A DNA stretch of 64,000 nt, from positions 1,933,001 through 1,997,000 of the forward strand of contig NZ_CP121106.1 of the NCBI RefSeq assembly GCF_029623755.1, read 5' to 3'. The notes beneath the pieces were generated by a model that made no database searches, had not been told where the DNA came from, and saw only the letters and a list, made by a program, of their open reading frames with translations. This document shows positions 61,943-64,000 of the stretch, piece after piece (within the stretch, counting starts at the first letter, position 1; every line of letters begins with the position of its first letter). A program made the position numbers and the translations under genes. This DNA comes from Altererythrobacter sp. CAU 1644 (GTDB taxonomy: Bacteria; Pseudomonadota; Alphaproteobacteria; Sphingomonadales; Sphingomonadaceae).

Positions 61943-63123
61943 GCGAGACGCCCGTCATCATCGTTGGTGCTGGGCCGGTGGGTCTTTCGGCTGCACTGAG
62001 GCTCGCTGCGCTGGGTGTGCCGAGCGTGGTTCTGGAGGCAGAGGAAACCCCGCCGCGCGACCTGCGTGCCTCGACCTTTCATCCTCCCACGCTGGAGATG
62101 CTCGACACGCTCGACCTCGCGCAGCCGCTGATCGCGCGCGGCCTCATCACGCCGGACTGGCAAATCCGTCTACACGAGACCGGCGAACGGGCGGTCTTCG
62201 ACCTCGGCCATATCGCCGGTGACACTGGCTATCCCTTCAGGCTCCAGTGCGAACAGACCGTGCTGTGCGAGCTGGCCGAGGAGAAGGCCGCTGGCCATGC
62301 TGCGATCGAACTCATTCGCGGCGTCGAGGTGTCATCCGTCTCGGCGGATGAGGATGGCGCAACCGCTGTCGCAGCCGATGGCCGCCAGTTTCGGGGCAGG
62401 TATCTGATCGGCGCCGACGGCGGGCGAAGCCAGGTGCGCAAGTCCTGCGGTTTCGAGTTCGAGGGCTTTACCTACCCCGAAACCACCATCCTTGCGACGA
62501 CACCATTCGCCTTTCACGAGCATCTCGAAGCTCTGTCCAATGTCAGCTACTGCTGGTCTGACCACGGCACTTTCAGTCTGCTGCGACTCCCTGATATTTG
62601 GCGTTGCAGCCTCTATTCGGACGCCGGCGAGACTGTGGAGGAGGCGCTCGATCCGGCGGCCATCGAGACCAAGCTGCAGCGGATCGTGCCGCGCGATGAA
62701 CCCTATGACGTCACCGAAATCCGGCCCTACCGCATCCACAACCGCATCGTGGAAACCTATTGCAAGGGCAGGGTGATCCTCGCCGGCGATGCAGCGCATC
62801 TCAATTCCCCGTCGGGGGGAATGGGCATGAACGGCGGCGTCCACGACGCCTTTGCCTTGGCCGACGCCCTCGCCGAAGTGCTTGGAGGCGGTGACGAACG
62901 CTTGCTCGACCGCTATTCGCGCCGTCGCAAGACGATTGCGCAGGAGCAGATCCTCAAGCAGGCCCATCGCAACCGCACGCGCATGCAGGAGCGCGACCCG
63001 GCTGCGCGGCGCGCCGAGCTCGCGAAGCTGCAAGCGATCTGCGCGGACCCGGCACAGTGCCGTGAATACCTGCTCAAGAGTTCGATGATCGAGGGATTGC
63101 GCCAGGCGGAGACGATCCAGTGA
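61939..63123 (+). CDS. FAD-dependent aromatic monooxygenase (PHBH/UbiH-like)
   Basis: A 394-aa group-A flavoprotein monooxygenase. It has the Rossmann GAGPVGLSAALRLAALGV (residues 10-27), the DG motif YLIGADGGRSQVRK, and the GD motif VILAGDAAHLNSPSGGMGMNGGVHDAF. It hydroxylates an aromatic or related ring with NAD(P)H and O2. The length is normal for the single-component type, without a C-terminal thioredoxin-like domain. It overlaps its neighbours by 4 nt and 1 nt. Confidence 0.92.
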   Translation: MSETPVIIVGAGPVGLSAALRLAALGVPSVVLEAEETPPRDLRASTFHPPTLEMLDTLDLAQPLIARGLITPDWQIRLHETGERAVFDLGHIAGDTGYPFRLQCEQTVLCELAEEKAAGHAAIELIRGVEVSSVSADEDGATAVAADGRQFRGRYLIGADGGRSQVRKSCGFEFEGFTYPETTILATTPFAFHEHLEALSNVSYCWSDHGTFSLLRLPDIWRCSLYSDAGETVEEALDPAAIETKLQRIVPRDEPYDVTEIRPYRIHNRIVETYCKGRVILAGDAAHLNSPSGGMGMNGGVHDAFALADALAEVLGGGDERLLDRYSRRRKTIAQEQILKQAHRNRTRMQERDPAARRAELAKLQAICADPAQCREYLLKSSMIEGLRQAETIQ

Positions 63124-63779
63124 TGCATGCTCCTATCGCCCTGATGACGCCGATGGCCAACCCGACGGTCGAACGTGAGATGAGACTGCTGCTGCCGAGC
63201 GAGAGCGATTATGTCGTCGGTCGGCTGGTTTCGGACGTAGAGGATTCGCGCGAACGGCTGGTGCGCTATGCCGAGGAACTCGGCCAGTCGCTCACCCAGT
63301 TCGGGGGAATGCCGCTTTCCGCCGTGGCCTTTGCCTGCACGGCCTCGAGCTATCTGATCGGCATCGAGCGCGAGCGTGATCTCGCCGGCCAACTGGATGT
63401 GCCCGTCTTGTGGGCGGCGGCGGTCATTCGCGATGAGCTGGTGCGACGCGATGTCGGCCGGGTGGCGGTCATTTCGCCTTACCCCGAGCCGATTCACCGC
63501 GCCGGCCTGGCCTATTGGTCCTCCTCCGGCTTCGAAATTGCCTTCGATGCGCGGGTCGAGATCGGCTCCAACGACACGCGGCGAATCTACGACTTGGCGG
63601 GCAGCGAAGCCGAAGGCGCGATCGCTCGCGCCCGCGAGATTGGACCAGACGCTATCCTGCTGTCGGGCACCGGCATGCCGACCTTGGCGCTCCTCGACCC
63701 GCAAGGTTCGCCGCCGATCATATCATCCAATCATTGCCTCGCGCAGGCGATGATGCGCAGTCAGGGGATCAATCCATGA
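63123..63779 (+). CDS. Asp/Glu racemase-fold enzyme (maleate isomerase/arylmalonate decarboxylase-like)
   Basis: A 218-aa protein from the ATG at 63123; a GTG at 63120 is also in frame. It has the N-terminal NPTVEREM substrate-loop motif, a catalytic Cys72 in AFACTASSYL, and the second site LLSGTGMPTL (about residues 179-188), where maleate isomerases and racemases normally have Cys but this protein has Ser-Gly-Thr-Gly. Only one of the two usual Cys is therefore present. It could isomerise a dicarboxylate or decarboxylate a malonate. It overlaps the ALDH gene by 4 nt. Confidence 0.75.
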   Translation: MHAPIALMTPMANPTVEREMRLLLPSESDYVVGRLVSDVEDSRERLVRYAEELGQSLTQFGGMPLSAVAFACTASSYLIGIERERDLAGQLDVPVLWAAAVIRDELVRRDVGRVAVISPYPEPIHRAGLAYWSSSGFEIAFDARVEIGSNDTRRIYDLAGSEAEGAIARAREIGPDAILLSGTGMPTLALLDPQGSPPIISSNHCLAQAMMRSQGINP

Positions 63780-64000
63780 GCGAGCTTTGCACGAGCTATA
63801 TCGACGGGAAATGGACCAGCGGCGAGGGCGCAGAACGCATCCCGGTCATCTCGCCGATCGACGAAACGCAGGTTGCCGAGGTCGCCGAGGCGGATGCGAA
63901 CGAGGTCGATCGGGCGGTGCGCGCCGCCCGCGCGGCATTCGAGCGCGGCGCATGGCGGCATGCGCCGGTTGCCGAGCGGCAGCGGGTGCTACGGAGGATC
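63776..64000 (+). CDS. aldehyde dehydrogenase, N-terminal part cut by window edge
   Basis: An ATG at 63776 overlaps the previous stop (ATGA). The 75 visible codons begin MSELCTSYIDGKWTSGEG and include SPIDETQVAEVAEAD and VRAARAAFERGAWRHAPVAERQRVL, the usual start of the ALDH fold. The catalytic Cys and Glu lie beyond the window. It closes the visible part of the operon and would oxidise an aldehyde, possibly the TPP enzyme product. Confidence 0.85.
   Translation, partial: MSELCTSYIDGKWTSGEGAERIPVISPIDETQVAEVAEADANEVDRAVRAARAAFERGAWRHAPVAERQRVLRRI

Noticed and set aside
1..64000. CRISPR array, prophage or integrative element
   Set aside because: No regularly spaced identical repeats, cas genes, integrase, phage structural genes or attachment-site duplication were seen.

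Overview
The window reads as chromosome from an alphaproteobacterium of the Sphingomonadales, probably Erythrobacteraceae-like. The grounds are the gene style and order (hisB-hisH-hisA-x-hisF-hisE, ybgC-tolQRAB-pal, an alpha-type sspB with a C-terminal ClpX-binding tail), dense GC-rich coding with many ATGA or GTG/TTG overlaps, and three large TonB-dependent receptors tied to catabolic genes. This placement is inferred from the sequence only; no database search was possible.

Layout. (1) 1-7.8 kb: lipid/acyl-CoA and accessory metabolism. There is a GPH-type MFS transporter (cut by the left edge) with an SDR, a divergent operon of two acyl-CoA dehydrogenases plus an RhlG-like SDR, and a GCS2-type ligase followed by an M14 deacylase. 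(2) 7.8-18.8 kb: conserved core. It holds gmk, a small conserved protein, sspB, the his operon with a membrane-protein gene between hisA and hisF, a HIT hydrolase, the complete tol-pal operon and a J-domain protein. (3) 18.8-24.9 kb: an eroded accessory region. It has a P450/TonB-receptor/SnoaL-like operon whose receptor carries an in-frame amber codon, a MarR-type regulator facing it across a 37-nt palindrome, and about 0.9 kb with a decayed gene and 20-bp tandem repeats. (4) 24.97-29.95 kb: a compact five-gene operon (2OG-Fe(II) oxygenase, RraA-like protein, two different ATP-grasp ligases, Ldh2-type dehydrogenase) closed by a hairpin-plus-T terminator. It looks like an uncharacterised small-molecule or peptide pathway. 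(5) 30-37.7 kb: LysR and a divergent 1020-aa TonB receptor, an S51 peptidase, and a succinate-semialdehyde dehydrogenase/ureohydrolase pair. (6) 37.8-42.5 kb: a GlxA-type AraC regulator divergent from a Tat-exported nitroreductase-like protein, an MddA-like methyltransferase, a DHFR/RibD-like reductase, a small membrane protein and an ABM lipoprotein. (7) 42.5-49.1 kb, minus strand: a tight operon of a nitronate-monooxygenase-like flavoprotein, a carotenoid/stilbene cleavage dioxygenase, an acyl-CoA ligase, an SCP-x thiolase and a second thiolase. (8) 49.2-64 kb, plus strand: a large catabolic cluster. It comprises a TonB receptor (frameshifted), a tannase/feruloyl-esterase, a tandem HxlR regulator and a GntR regulator with a matching operator, then a translationally coupled chain of two cupins, two MFS transporters, two VOC proteins, a TPP enzyme, an FAD monooxygenase, an Asp/Glu-racemase-fold enzyme and an aldehyde dehydrogenase cut by the right edge.

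How it fits together. Regions 7 and 8 diverge from one short intergenic segment with direct repeats. They look like neighbouring, perhaps co-regulated, modules for taking up and breaking down ester-linked aromatic or isoprenoid-like substrates: receptor, esterase, oxygenases, CoA activation, thiolysis, and 2-oxoacid/aldehyde oxidation. Two of the three receptors carry a single inactivating lesion, which suggests recent loss of substrate uptake functions, or assembly errors that need checking. The most novel-looking unit is the five-gene ATP-grasp operon at 24.97-29.93 kb.
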